A stretch of 64,000 nt of DNA from Solimonas sp040754295 (lineage in GTDB: Bacteria > Pseudomonadota > Gammaproteobacteria > Nevskiales > Nevskiaceae), in assembly GCA_040754295.1 (NCBI GenBank), contig JBFMCQ010000001.1:62001-126000 (forward strand), in the 5' to 3' direction. Shown one piece after another: positions 7,615 to 20,474 of the stretch. A model generated the notes under the pieces. The model saw nothing but the letters and a program-made list of their open reading frames with translations. It had not been told where the DNA came from and ran no database searches. Each line of letters opens with the position of its first letter. The first letter of the stretch is position 1. The translations under genes were made by a program, and so were the position numbers.

Positions 7615-8472
7615 TCAGCGCACGGCGGCTGTGGCGAAGCGGCGGTCCCACTCGTCGCGCTGACGCACGAGGCGGCGGTCCTGCCACAGCAGGAACGGCC
7701 GCGTGCGCAGCTTTCGGCCGACGTCGCTGACGGCGAGATCGAGACTGCTGGCGATGCGCAGATTGCCATCGATCAGCTCCGAGCGTCCTGCGTGCTCGCG
7801 CGGGAGCTGCGGCAACTCGCGCCGCTGCGCCCGCACATAGAGCTCCGCGTCGTCGGGCTCGAACTCGGCCTGATACAGGCGGTTGTTGAAGAACTGCAGC
7901 TCCAGGCGGCCCTGCACGTCCCAGTGCCGGTACTGGTTCACGACGACGCTGTCGAGATTGCGCGGCGGCACGTCGGCGGCGACCGGCAGGTGGTTCGACT
8001 CGACGATCGGACTGAAACCCGCCTGCTCTAGGCCGTAGACGACTTCGTCGACGCTCAGATAGCTGCGATACGGGCCCAGCAGGCGCACCGGATCGGGCTC
8101 GACCCGGGTGAATGCGGCCATCTCCGACTCGGTCGCGATCGGCTCGCCCTGCTCTTCGTAGACCCGGGCCTCGGCGGCGGCCGCAGACGGCGGTGCCGGC
8201 GTGGCGGGCGCCGCCGCCGCAGGCGCCGGCGCAGCGGCCCTCTGCGGCGCCGGCTCCACGACCGCGACGGGCGCCGGCGCGGTTGCGCGCGGTACCACCG
8301 GTGTCTCCTCCGCGACCTGCGCGCGCTGCGGCTCGTCGGAGCGCAGCAGCGGCGACAGCCACGAATAGAGGCCGAACAGGATCAGCCCGCCCGCGAGCCA
8401 GCGCAGCGGCCGCCACTTCTTCCACCACAGCGGCGGCTCCAGCCAGTCGCGAGTCGTCGGTTGTGTGCTCAT
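7615..8472 (-). CDS. single-pass membrane-anchored protein of unknown function
   Basis: The product has 285 residues: a short cytoplasmic N-terminus (MSTQPTTRDWLEPPLWW), one membrane helix (LRWLAGGLILFGLYSWLS), an Ala/Pro-rich linker of about 60 residues, and a periplasmic globular domain from about residue 110 (FTRVEPDPVRLLGPYRSYLS onward) with repeated aromatic and acidic positions. No family is recognised. No Shine-Dalgarno sequence precedes ATG 8472. Instead TACAAT at 8480-8485 lies seven bases before it, which suggests a leaderless or nearly leaderless transcript. Confidence 0.65.
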   Translation of the reverse strand: MSTQPTTRDWLEPPLWWKKWRPLRWLAGGLILFGLYSWLSPLLRSDEPQRAQVAEETPVVPRATAPAPVAVVEPAPQRAAAPAPAAAAPATPAPPSAAAAEARVYEEQGEPIATESEMAAFTRVEPDPVRLLGPYRSYLSVDEVVYGLEQAGFSPIVESNHLPVAADVPPRNLDSVVVNQYRHWDVQGRLELQFFNNRLYQAEFEPDDAELYVRAQRRELPQLPREHAGRSELIDGNLRIASSLDLAVSDVGRKLRTRPFLLWQDRRLVRQRDEWDRRFATAAVR

Positions 8473-8586
8473 CGGCGGGATTGTAGCCATGCCCATTCAT
8501 GCTGAGGCGCCAGCCCGCCGCATTATGGCGGCAAGCCCCTGCGCGTCACCACCAGCCGATCCGGTGCCTGCTGCGGCCGCGAAGAC

Positions 8587-12390
<3,804 letters not shown>

Positions 12391-12544
12391 GGTGCGACGG
12401 ATGACCGGAAGCGAGGGCAAAGTATATTCGCTTATGCGGATGAGCGGATGCGTCATTCCTGCGAACCGCGGCCGGGAAGCGCAAGGCGCGTGTAACCGGA
12501 CCGTCACGCAGATGTCGGCCCACAGCCACGGAGGCTGCCCGAGG

Positions 12545-12562
12545 CTGTCATCGAACTGTCAG
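12545..12562 (+). promoter_or_regulatory. candidate PHO box upstream of the envelope operon
   Basis: CTGTCAT-CGAA-CTGTCAG matches the 7-4-7 direct-repeat layout of PhoB-binding sites at 13 of 14 repeat positions. It lies 70 bases before the first gene of the 12633-19354 operon and reads in the same direction. A TAGACT at 12595-12600 is a possible -10, but it is about 32 bases from the box rather than the usual 10 or so. Confidence 0.5.
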
Positions 12563-12632
12563 ACCGCCTGCACAGAAACAACAAGCGCGCTCACTAGACT
12601 GCCCGCGACTTTTTCGACGGGGGGGCCCGATC

Positions 12633-13637
12633 GTGTTGCGAGGACAGATCCCGACGCCGGCGGCACCGCAGCGGCGCGCCGCCGCAGCCGCCGAGCTGCG
12701 CCGCGGCATCGTGCTGGCGCTGGTCGCCGGGCTCTACTTCGTCGTCGTCGAGGTCGTCGTCGGCTGGGCGCGCCTGCTCGGTGACGCCGTGCACGCCGGT
12801 GCAGTGCCGCTGCTGCTGGTGGCGCTTGGCGTCGTCGGCAGCTATGTGCTGCGGGCGCTGCGCATTCGCGCGGCGCTGGCCGCTAGGGCGCGCCTGCGGC
12901 TGGTGGACGTCGTGCGCGTGTTCGCCGTGCACAACGCCGCCAACTGGCTGCTGCCGGCGCGCACCGGCGAGATCAGCCTGCCGCTGCAGCTGCGCCGGCA
13001 TTTCGCCGTACCGCTGGCGCAGGGTACGGGCTTGCTGCTGTGGTTGCGCCTGCAGGATCTGCACGTGCTGACGACGATCGGCGGCCTGGCACTGTGCGCC
13101 GGCGCCGGTGGCAGCTGGAGCCGGCTCGGCGCACTGATGGTCGCCGCAGGTGTCGCGCTGCCGCTGCTGGGCTGGCAGCTGGCACCGCGCCTGGGTGCAC
13201 GCTCGCCGCGCCTGCGCCGCGTCGTCGAAGCGGCGCCGCGCCGAGCGCGCGCCGTGCTCGCCGATCTCGCGCTCAGCTGGGCGGCGTGGACGGTCAAGCT
13301 GCTGGCGCTGGGCGGCGCGCTGGCCTGGCTGCTGGCGATCCCCGTCGCCGGCGGCGTCCTTGGCGCACTGGGCGGCGACGTCGCCGCGGTGCTGCCGGTA
13401 CACGCGCCGCTGGGCGCAGGCAGCTATGAGGCCGGCGTGCTGCTCGGCGTCGCGCCCTGGCGCATGCAGGCCGGCATCGACATCGCGGCGGCACTGGCGG
13501 CCGCCGTGCAGTTGCACGCGCTGCTGCTGCTCACGGCGCTGGCCGGCGGCGCTTTCGGCATCACGCTGCGCATCCGGCCCGTGCCCGTCGCAGCTGCGGC
13601 GGACGACCGGCCGGTGGCCGTGGAGCCGGCGCCATGA
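12633..13637 (+). CDS. LPG-synthase-type (UPF0104/AglD-like) multi-TM membrane protein
   Basis: This 334-residue integral membrane protein has about eight hydrophobic helices and the conserved features of the lysylphosphatidylglycerol-synthase transmembrane region. These include an N-terminal amphipathic part with AVHNAANWLLPARTGEISLP and a later AVLPVHAPLGAGSYEAGVLL. In this superfamily the domain can act as a lipid flippase or a lipid-linked transferase. The start is GTG 12633 behind a G-rich stretch. It overlaps the following glycosyltransferase by four bases (ATGA). The position in front of GT2 and GT-C enzymes suggests a role in making or flipping a lipid-linked sugar; this is inference. 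Confidence 0.72.
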   Translation: MLRGQIPTPAAPQRRAAAAAELRRGIVLALVAGLYFVVVEVVVGWARLLGDAVHAGAVPLLLVALGVVGSYVLRALRIRAALAARARLRLVDVVRVFAVHNAANWLLPARTGEISLPLQLRRHFAVPLAQGTGLLLWLRLQDLHVLTTIGGLALCAGAGGSWSRLGALMVAAGVALPLLGWQLAPRLGARSPRLRRVVEAAPRRARAVLADLALSWAAWTVKLLALGGALAWLLAIPVAGGVLGALGGDVAAVLPVHAPLGAGSYEAGVLLGVAPWRMQAGIDIAAALAAAVQLHALLLLTALAGGAFGITLRIRPVPVAAAADDRPVAVEPAP

Positions 13638-14680
13638 ACGCCGCGCTGCCGCTCCGGCCGCAGGCGGCGAGTCTGTCAGTCGTCGTGCCGCTGTACAACG
13701 AAGCCGGCAACGTGCTGCCGCTGGTCGATCGCATCCACGTGGCGCTGGCCGATCACGCCGCGCCCTGGGAGCTGATCCTCGTCGACGACGGCAGCCGCGA
13801 CGCGACCGCCGCCGAGGTCGCGCAGGCGCGCGAACGCCACGGCGAACACGTCCGCAGCCTGCGCTTCGCGCGCAATCACGGCCAGACCGCGGCGATGCAG
13901 GCCGGCATCGACGCCGCACGCGGCGAGCTGATCGCCACGCTCGACGGCGACCTGCAGAACGATCCCGCCGACATCCCGCGCATGATCGAAGCGCTGCAGC
14001 GCCGCGATCTCGATCTGCTGTGCGGCCGGCGCGCCGATCGCCAGGACGCCTGGCTGTGGCGCAAGCTGCCGTCGCGCATCGCCAACCGGCTGATCGCGCG
14101 TGTCACCGGCGTGCGCATCTCCGACTACGGCTGCTCGCTCAAGCTCTACCGCGCGCGTGTGATCAAGCGCGTGCGCCTGCATGGCGAGATGCACCGGCTG
14201 ATCCCGGTCTGGGCGGCGATGGTCACTGCACCGGCGCGCATCGGCGAGATCGACGTGGGGCATCACCCGCGCACGATGGGTGAGTCCAAGTACGGACTGT
14301 CGCGCACGTTCCGCGTGGTGCTCGATCTGCTGACCGCGTTCTTCTTCCTGCGCTTCCAGACGCGGCCCGGACATTTCTTCGGCGGACTGGGCCTGCTGTC
14401 GGGCGCGCTCGGCGGCGGCGTCATGATCTGGCTTATGTGGTGCAAGTTCGTGCTCGGGCAGGACATCGGCACGCGGCCGATGTTCTTCACCGCGATCCTG
14501 CTGCTGATGTTCTCGATCCAGTTCATCACCACCGGCATCCTCGCCGAGATGCTCACCCGCGTGTTGCAGCAGGACAGGCCGCAGGCCCTGGTCGAGCACG
14601 ACGGCAGACCCGGCACGCCGCTGATCGGCGCCGACGAGGCCTGGCACCTGCCGGCGGCCAGCCGCAGCGGGCGAGGCTGA
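13634..14680 (+). CDS. GT2 glycosyltransferase, DPM1/GtrB/ArnC-like
   Basis: The protein has 348 residues. An N-terminal GT-A domain starts SLSVVVPLYNEAGNVLPLVD and contains the metal-binding region TLDGDLQNDPADIP. Two C-terminal membrane helices follow (FFGGLGLLSGALGGGVMIWL and FFTAILLLMFSIQFITTGIL). This layout is that of polyprenyl-phosphate hexose or aminosugar synthases, which load a sugar onto undecaprenyl phosphate at the inner face of the inner membrane. The start overlaps the previous stop by four bases. The sugar is not known. Confidence 0.85.
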   Translation: MNAALPLRPQAASLSVVVPLYNEAGNVLPLVDRIHVALADHAAPWELILVDDGSRDATAAEVAQARERHGEHVRSLRFARNHGQTAAMQAGIDAARGELIATLDGDLQNDPADIPRMIEALQRRDLDLLCGRRADRQDAWLWRKLPSRIANRLIARVTGVRISDYGCSLKLYRARVIKRVRLHGEMHRLIPVWAAMVTAPARIGEIDVGHHPRTMGESKYGLSRTFRVVLDLLTAFFFLRFQTRPGHFFGGLGLLSGALGGGVMIWLMWCKFVLGQDIGTRPMFFTAILLLMFSIQFITTGILAEMLTRVLQQDRPQALVEHDGRPGTPLIGADEAWHLPAASRSGRG

Positions 14681-14681
14681 C

Positions 14682-16283
14682 GTGAGCGCGTCTCGACAAG
14701 GTCTGGCGCTCGCGCTCCTGGCCTTCGCCGGGTTCTGGGCCGGAAGCTGGCAGCTGCCGCTGTTCGATCTCGACGAGGGCGCGTTCAGCCAGGCGACGCT
14801 GGAGATGCTAGCCAGCGGCAACTACCTGACCACCACGCTCGACGGCGCGCCGCGCTACGACAAGCCGATGCTCAGCTACTGGTTGCAGGGCCTGTCGGTG
14901 TCGCTGCTGGGCGTGAACGAGTTTGCCTTCCGGCTGCCGTCGATGCTGTGCGCGAGCCTGTGGATGTGGCTGCTGTTCGACTTCGTGCGCCGGCGAGCCG
15001 CGGCACCGCAGGCGCCCTGGCTCGCCGCCGGCAGCCTGGCGCTGTCGCTGATGCCCGGCGTGATCGGCCACGCGGCGACCGCGGACGCGCTGCTCAATCT
15101 GCTGATCGCGGCGTGCCTGCTCGACATCTGGCGCTATTTCGAGCTGCGCGAGCAGGGCGGCTCGCCGTCACGGGCGCGCCGCCTGGTCTGGCGCGTCTAC
15201 CTGTGGATGGGCCTGGGCGTGCTCGCCAAGGGTCCGGTCGCCGTCGTCATTCCGCTGGCCGCCAGCCTGGTCTTTGCGCTTGGCGCCGGACGCGGCCGCG
15301 ACTGGCTGCAGGCGGCCTGCGACTGGCGCGGCTGGCTGGTCGCACTCGGCGTCGTGCTGCCCTGGGGCGTCGCCTGCTGGCTGGCGGACGACGGCGAGTT
15401 CATCCGTCGCTTCCTGCTCGACCATAACCTCGACCGTTACCAGAACACGTTGCAGGATCACGGCGGCCGGCTGTGGTACTACCTCGTCGCGCTGCCGCTG
15501 ATCGTTGCGCCGTTCACCGCGCTGCTGCCGGCAGCGCTATGGCGCGGCCTGGCCGGCGACGCACTGGACCGCTACTGCCTGATCGGCTTTTGCGTCGTGC
15601 TGCTGATCTTCTCGTTCTCGCGCACGCAGCTGCCGCACTACCTGCTGTATGGCGCCACGCCGCTGCTCGTGCTGTTCGGCCGCAACGCGACGCGGCTGCC
15701 GGCCAAGCCCTGGCTGCTGGCTCCGGCGGTCGTTCTGCTGCTGCTGTTCACGGCCCTGCCGTGGCTGCTGGAGCGGGTCGAGACCCGGCCGCAACGGGCC
15801 TGGGAAGCGGGCATCCTCGGCGAGGCACTGGCCGCCTTCGACTGGCGCTACAGCCTGTTGTGCGCGCTCGCACTGGCGGCCTTGGCCGGCAGCGCGCGGC
15901 TGCGGCCGGTGCCGGCGCTGCTCGGCGCGGCCGGCGCCCTGAGCCTGGTCACCTGGCTCGGCGTCGTGCCGGTGCTGGCGCAGGCGCAGCAGGCGCCGAC
16001 GCGCGAAGCCGCGCGCATCGCGCGCGCGCTGCAGCGACCCGCGGTCAGCTACGCGACCGATCTGCCGACGTTCAGCGTCTACCGCGGCGCGCCGACGCCG
16101 CGGCGCCTGCCCGAGCCGGGCGAACTGGTATTCCTGCGCGCCGACAAACTGCCGAAGCTGCGCGCGGCGCTCGACGCGGAGCGCCTGCAGCCGATCTACC
16201 GCAGGGGCGGTGTCGCGCTGCTGCAGTACGGCGAGCCGCCGCCGGCCGGCACTGACCACCTCGCTCTCGATCAGCGCCCATGA
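14682..16283 (+). CDS. ArnT-like GT-C glycosyltransferase (GT39/83 type)
   Basis: This is a 533-residue inner-membrane protein with about 12 hydrophobic helices and a C-terminal periplasmic part. The first periplasmic loop carries the DE-type catalytic motif (LPLFDLDEGAFSQATLEML) followed by GAPRYDKPMLSYWLQ, both characteristic of ArnT/PMT-like enzymes that use polyprenyl-phosphate sugars. It starts with GTG one base after the previous stop. With the upstream GT2 it forms a donor-synthesis and transfer pair. The acceptor could be lipid A, core sugars or another envelope lipid. Confidence 0.85.
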   Translation: MSASRQGLALALLAFAGFWAGSWQLPLFDLDEGAFSQATLEMLASGNYLTTTLDGAPRYDKPMLSYWLQGLSVSLLGVNEFAFRLPSMLCASLWMWLLFDFVRRRAAAPQAPWLAAGSLALSLMPGVIGHAATADALLNLLIAACLLDIWRYFELREQGGSPSRARRLVWRVYLWMGLGVLAKGPVAVVIPLAASLVFALGAGRGRDWLQAACDWRGWLVALGVVLPWGVACWLADDGEFIRRFLLDHNLDRYQNTLQDHGGRLWYYLVALPLIVAPFTALLPAALWRGLAGDALDRYCLIGFCVVLLIFSFSRTQLPHYLLYGATPLLVLFGRNATRLPAKPWLLAPAVVLLLLFTALPWLLERVETRPQRAWEAGILGEALAAFDWRYSLLCALALAALAGSARLRPVPALLGAAGALSLVTWLGVVPVLAQAQQAPTREAARIARALQRPAVSYATDLPTFSVYRGAPTPRRLPEPGELVFLRADKLPKLRAALDAERLQPIYRRGGVALLQYGEPPPAGTDHLALDQRP

Positions 16284-17161
16284 ACGCCTATCTGCTCGCC
16301 CTGCAGCGCCGCCTGGCCCAGAATCGCGACGTCCTGCAGGCCGCGCCGGCGGTGCCGCGGCAGCTGCGCACGATCACGCTGGTCCTGCTCTGGACCGCGG
16401 CGCTGACCGCGGGCCTGCTCGGCTATCACGCCGGCTTTGCGCCACTCAACACGCTGGGCGCACAGCTTGGCGCACACAGCCTGCAGATGCTCACCTACAG
16501 CGGCGACACGCTGTTCGCCGTGCTGCTGCTGCTGCCGGCGGCGCGGCGCTTTCCGCAGATCGTCTGGCTCGGCATCGTCGCGGCCGTCATCGCCGCGCTG
16601 ATCTCGCACGGCCTCAAGCCGCTGATCGACAGCGCGCGTCCGCCGGCGGTGCTGGCCGCTGACAGCTTTCACCTGGTCGGTACGGCCTACCGGTCACGCA
16701 GCTTCCCGTCGGGTCACACGGTGACCGCCTTCGTCGCCGCCGGCGTCTATGCCTGGTTCCTGCGGCCGGTGTGGCTGCGCGCGCTGCTGCTGCTGCTGGC
16801 CACGGCGGTCGGCTTCAGCCGCGTGGCCGTCGGCGTGCACTGGCCGGTCGACGTGCTCGCCGGCGCCGCACTGGGCCTGGGCAGCGTGGCCTTCGCCGGC
16901 TGGCTGACGCTGCGCTGGCGCGCCGGCCTGCGCTTCCTGCCCTACCACGGAATCGTGCTGCTACTCAGCCTCACCGCCGTCGCTGCGCTGTTCGTGCGCG
17001 CACCTTACGACGCGGCGACGCCGCTGCTGCATACCACCGCCTGCGCCGGGCTGACGATCGCACTGCGCGATTTCCTCGTGCTGCCGGTGCTCGACGCGCT
17101 GCAGCTCGCCCCACAACCGCCGCTGCGCGCCAAGGGCCTGCTCGTACAGCGAAGGAGCTGA
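16280..17161 (+). CDS. PAP2-family membrane phosphatase
   Basis: The product has 293 residues, six predicted membrane helices, and all three PAP2 motifs: KPLIDSARPP, SFPSGHTVTA and SRVAVGVHWPVDV. The conserved Lys-Arg, Ser-Gly-His and Arg-His-Asp residues are intact, so it should be active on a lipid phosphate or pyrophosphate in the periplasm. Likely roles in this context are undecaprenyl-pyrophosphate recycling or lipid A dephosphorylation. The ATG overlaps the preceding stop by four bases. Confidence 0.85.
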   Translation: MNAYLLALQRRLAQNRDVLQAAPAVPRQLRTITLVLLWTAALTAGLLGYHAGFAPLNTLGAQLGAHSLQMLTYSGDTLFAVLLLLPAARRFPQIVWLGIVAAVIAALISHGLKPLIDSARPPAVLAADSFHLVGTAYRSRSFPSGHTVTAFVAAGVYAWFLRPVWLRALLLLLATAVGFSRVAVGVHWPVDVLAGAALGLGSVAFAGWLTLRWRAGLRFLPYHGIVLLLSLTAVAALFVRAPYDAATPLLHTTACAGLTIALRDFLVLPVLDALQLAPQPPLRAKGLLVQRRS

Positions 17162-17186
17162 CGCCCCTACGGCGCCATCCAGGCCG

Positions 17187-18284
17187 ATGACGCTGTTCCG
17201 CCATATCTTCGACAAGCTGCTGCAGCGCTGGCTCGGCGCCGTCGGCGTGCTGCTGGCGCTGACCCTGATCACGCGCAGCCTGCGCTTCATCGCCGAAGCC
17301 GCCGCCGGGGGCATTCCGGCGAACGTCGTGCTGCCGCTGGTCGGGCTGCAGAGCCTGCAGGTCCTGTCGTTCCTGATGCCGGCGAGCCTGCTGCTGGCGG
17401 CGCTGCTGACGCTGTCGCGGCTGCACGACGACAACGAGCTCGCCGGGCTGCTCGGCTGCGGCGTATCGCCGTACGCGCTCGCGCGTCCGCTGCTGGTCTT
17501 CGGCCTGCTCGGCGCGCTGGCCGCGGCGGCGCTGGCGCTGCAGATCTCGCCCTGGGCGGCGCGCGCCTACGAGCGCCAGGTGAAGACGGCTCGTGCCGCG
17601 GCGCAGACGATGATTCTGCGTGCCGGCGAAGTGCGCAGGCTGGCGCGCGGCAGCGCCGTGGTCTACGCCGCCGATTCGGCGTCCGGCGGCCGGCTGCAGC
17701 AGGTGTTCTCATGGTTCTCGGATGCGCGCGGCGAGCACGTGCTGGTCGCGGGCAGCGGCCGCTGGCAGGCGCAGGCGGCGCAGGCCCTGCAGCTGACTGA
17801 CGGGGTGCAGCTGCTGGAGGCGCGCAGCGGCAACGTCGACCTGTTCCGTTTCGATCATGCGCGCATTGGCGTCGATACCACGCCGGGCGGTCCGCTGAAT
17901 CTGCGGCGCCGTTATCTCCCCACCGCGCGGCTGTGGGGCGCCGCCGACCGCGCCGCGCAGGCCGAGCTGCAGCGCCGGCTCGGCCTGCCGCTGGCCAGCC
18001 TGCTGATGGTCGCCGCCGCGCTGGCGCTGGCACCGCAGACGCCGCGCAGCGGCACGGCGCCGCGCATGCTGGCCGCAGTGCTCGGCTACGTGCTCTACAA
18101 CAACCTGCTGAGCGCGAGCCACGGCTGGACCGAGAAAACGCGGTGGCCGGTCGCACTCGGACAATGGTGGGTGCATGCGCTGCTGCTCGCGGCCGTCGCG
18201 GCCGCGTTGTACCGGCGCTACGGCCTGCCCTCCTGCGCCGGCCCTCGCAGCCTGCGGCCGGCCGCCTCCGGCCGGCCGCGATGA
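17187..18284 (+). CDS. lptF: LptF-type LPS export permease (YjgP/YjgQ family)
   Basis: The protein has 365 residues, with a first membrane helix, a two-helix module (PLVGLQSLQVLSFLMPASLL, then RLHDDNELAGLLGCGVSPYA), a periplasmic jellyroll region of about 130 residues, and three C-terminal helices (LPLASLLMVAAALALAPQTP). This is the order found in LptF/LptG, the permease subunits of the LptB2FG exporter. It is coupled to lptG by an ATGA overlap. The usual pepA neighbour is absent, and the gene sits in a glycosyltransferase operon, so it could be a paralogue devoted to a modified lipid. I cannot tell from this window. Confidence 0.78.
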   Translation: MTLFRHIFDKLLQRWLGAVGVLLALTLITRSLRFIAEAAAGGIPANVVLPLVGLQSLQVLSFLMPASLLLAALLTLSRLHDDNELAGLLGCGVSPYALARPLLVFGLLGALAAAALALQISPWAARAYERQVKTARAAAQTMILRAGEVRRLARGSAVVYAADSASGGRLQQVFSWFSDARGEHVLVAGSGRWQAQAAQALQLTDGVQLLEARSGNVDLFRFDHARIGVDTTPGGPLNLRRRYLPTARLWGAADRAAQAELQRRLGLPLASLLMVAAALALAPQTPRSGTAPRMLAAVLGYVLYNNLLSASHGWTEKTRWPVALGQWWVHALLLAAVAAALYRRYGLPSCAGPRSLRPAASGRPR

Positions 18285-19354
18285 GCCGCGTCGATCGCTA
18301 CCTGATGCTGCGCGTGCTGCTCGGCTGTGCGCTGGTCGGCTGCGGCCTGCTGGCGGTTTACCTCGTATTGGCGATGGTCGCCGAATCCTCGGATGCCGGA
18401 CGCTGGAGCGACGCAGCGCGTGAAGCGGTGCTGAGCCTGCCGCTGACGGCGCAGCGGCTCGCACCGGCGCTGGCGCTGTTCGGCGGACTCGCCGCGCTCG
18501 CGCCGCTGGTGCGGCGCAACGAGCTGACCGCGCTGCTCGCAGCCGGATGCGCGCCCGCGCGCATCGCGCGCGGGCCCTTGCTGGCCGCGCTGCTGCTGGG
18601 ACTGGCGGGCATGGCGAATTCGCAGTGGCTGGTGCCGCCGGCCGCGCGCAGCGCCGCCGGCGAGCAGGCGCTGTGGCTGCGCGCGCAGCACAGCATGGTG
18701 CACATCGGCCGCGTCGGTGCTAACGGGCAGCTGGCCGATCTGAGCCTGTACGACCTGGAAGGCGGCAGGCTGCGCGCCGTCGTGCGCGCCCGCGGCGCCC
18801 GCTACGACGCGTCCGGGCACTGGCAGCTGCAGGACGCGCGCCGGCTCGCGCTCGATGCCGGCGACGGCATCCGTCTGAGCCGCCATTCGCGGCTGCTGTG
18901 GCGCGACGCGCCGCCGCCGCAGATCCTGCGCTCGGCGCTGCTGGAGCTCAACGCCGTTGGCCTGCTCGACCTCGCCCGTTACGTCGCCTTCCTGCGCGCC
19001 AGCCAGGTGAACGCGGATGCGGCGCGCACGCGCCTGCTGCGCCTGCTGATGCAGCCGCTGCTGATCGCGGCGATGATCCTGCTCGGCGTCGCCGGACTAT
19101 GCGCCCCGCGTCCGCGCGCTGACCAGGCGCGCCGGCTGGCGCTGATCGGCAGCTTCGGCATCGGCGCGCTGCTCGTCGACGAAACGCTGGCAGCGCTCGG
19201 GCAGCTCGGTCTGCTGGGCACCTTCACGGCGACGATGCTGCTGCCGCTGACCCTGCTGCTGCTCGTCGCACTGCGGCTCGCGATGCCTACGCGGCGCCCG
19301 CCCTCACCGGCACGGCCAGCGGGCGCGCCGACGCGCCACGCAGCCGTGACATGA
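18281..19354 (+). CDS. lptG: LptG-type LPS export permease (YjgP/YjgQ family)
   Basis: The product has 357 residues. It begins MSRVDRYLMLRVLLGCALVG, as typical for LptG, and has the hallmark cytoplasmic coupling-helix region RRNELTALLAAGCAPARIAR between helices 2 and 3. A periplasmic beta domain follows (LADLSLYDLEGGRLRAVVRA), then three C-terminal helices. The start is ATG 18281, overlapping lptF. The last 68 bases overlap the convergent PAP2 gene, which is unusual and supports compact organisation. Together with lptF it should form one heterodimeric permease. Confidence 0.78.
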   Translation: MSRVDRYLMLRVLLGCALVGCGLLAVYLVLAMVAESSDAGRWSDAAREAVLSLPLTAQRLAPALALFGGLAALAPLVRRNELTALLAAGCAPARIARGPLLAALLLGLAGMANSQWLVPPAARSAAGEQALWLRAQHSMVHIGRVGANGQLADLSLYDLEGGRLRAVVRARGARYDASGHWQLQDARRLALDAGDGIRLSRHSRLLWRDAPPPQILRSALLELNAVGLLDLARYVAFLRASQVNADAARTRLLRLLMQPLLIAAMILLGVAGLCAPRPRADQARRLALIGSFGIGALLVDETLAALGQLGLLGTFTATMLLPLTLLLLVALRLAMPTRRPPSPARPAGAPTRHAAVT

Positions 19355-19982
19355 GCGCGTACAGCGCCAGACTGCAGGCCCAGACGACGAAGTAGGTAAA
19401 CAGCACGTCGCTGACGAAGTGCTTGCCCTGCGCGACGCGCACGGCACCGATGCACAGGCCGGCGACGATGCCGGCGATGTGCCAGAAGCGTTTGCGTTGG
19501 CGGATCACGTAGCCGATGGCGAGCAGGTAGAAACCCATCGCGGCATGACCGCTGACGAAGGAGCAGTTGCTGCGACAGCCTTCGCCGATCCTGCCGGCAG
19601 CGACGAAATCCTGGACACCGCCGAACTGCGCGGTCTGGATCGGCCGCGGCCGTCCCCAGTTGTTCTTGAACAGGTTGTGCGTCGCCAGACCCGGACCGAT
19701 CGCCAGCGCCAGCAGCAGAAACCACGCGGCCGGACGCATGTGCGCCAGGCTTTCGCGCCAGACATAGCTGCAGGCGGCGATTCCGATCAGCACCGCCGCG
19801 TAGGCGATGGAGAAGAAATTGACGCTGCGATAGACCGTCATCGTCAGCCAGTGCTCCTTCAGAAAGAAGCCCTGGTCCGGCTCGAACAGCGCATGGCTGG
19901 CGGCCAGGTCCAGCTCCGGCCAGAGATTGAACAGCAGCAGGAACAGGATGATCAGCACGGCTTGCGGAACGACGGCTGGCAT
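19287..19982 (-). CDS. PAP2-family phosphatase (second copy)
   Basis: This is a 231-residue membrane phosphatase with the three PAP2 motifs NNWGRPRP, SFVSGHAAMG and RVAQGKHFVSDV. The first motif region (KNNWGRPRPIQTAQFGG) is of the LpxE/LpxF-like lipid A phosphatase type. ATG 19982 directly precedes the first membrane helix (VVPQAVLIILFLLLFNLW). It is convergent with and overlaps lptG by 68 bases. The nearby PAP2 and Lpt genes point to lipid A or lipid-carrier phosphate removal. That is inference. Confidence 0.82.
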   Translation of the reverse strand: MPAVVPQAVLIILFLLLFNLWPELDLAASHALFEPDQGFFLKEHWLTMTVYRSVNFFSIAYAAVLIGIAACSYVWRESLAHMRPAAWFLLLALAIGPGLATHNLFKNNWGRPRPIQTAQFGGVQDFVAAGRIGEGCRSNCSFVSGHAAMGFYLLAIGYVIRQRKRFWHIAGIVAGLCIGAVRVAQGKHFVSDVLFTYFVVWACSLALYALMSRLRGASARPLAVPVRAGAA

Positions 19983-19989
19983 GGCAGTT

Positions 19990-20255
19990 ACCGGGGTCGA
20001 ACGAGAAAGGGGTGGAGGACGAGGCTGTAGTCGGCCCGCAGCGCGACGCGCACCGGGGGGCAGGGCCTGCACCGGCCCGAACAGCGTTTCCAGGCACTCC
20101 TCGGCGGCCGCGCTGCGGCTGACGTACAGCCACCGCGACGCTGCCCCCGGGCGGTGACCGCGAAGGCCGCCGTAGCGACCGGCAACGCCGCCTGCAGGCT
20201 CGCGGCGCGGGCGTCGCTTCTCCTCGATGCGATCGATGGCAGCCAGCAGGCTCAT
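19990..20255 (-). pseudogene. possible frameshifted small gene
   Basis: On the minus strand protein-like stretches alternate between two reading frames: MSLLAAIDRIEEKR, then ASLQAALPVATAAFAVTARG in the other frame, then WLYVSRSAAAEECLETLFG back in the first, then VALRADYSLVLHPFLVRPR to a stop in the second. Runs of C and G occur at the switch points. Joined, they would give a small protein of about 85 residues upstream of the PAP2 gene. This may be a decayed gene or carry base-call errors. No family is recognised. Confidence 0.3.
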
Positions 20256-20474
20256 GCGGGGATGGCGTCCTACGGTGTCGTGGTGAATGCAGCCGGGGCG
20301 GGACCCGCGCGCGGGCGCAGTCTACTTTGGCCGCGGCCTCGATGCACTCGTGCCGCGCCGGCGAAGGCCCGGTAGCGGCCGGCGAGAGGTCCGGGCGGGG
20401 CTCGTACCGCTCATCCGGCGATCGCCACCTCGTGTCACCGCCAGCGCCGCATACGCCGTCCCCCGCAGTATGTT

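Noticed and set aside
12391..12632. Cobalamin riboswitch before metH (and the space before nrdJ)
   Set aside because: Both genes need B12, but no B12-box-like conserved core is visible, and the nrdJ leader is only 71 bases long.
20256..20470. Protein gene between the PAP2 gene and rubredoxin on the plus strand
   Set aside because: Open frames here are short, Arg-rich and overlap the small-RNA hairpins; none has a start signal or motif.
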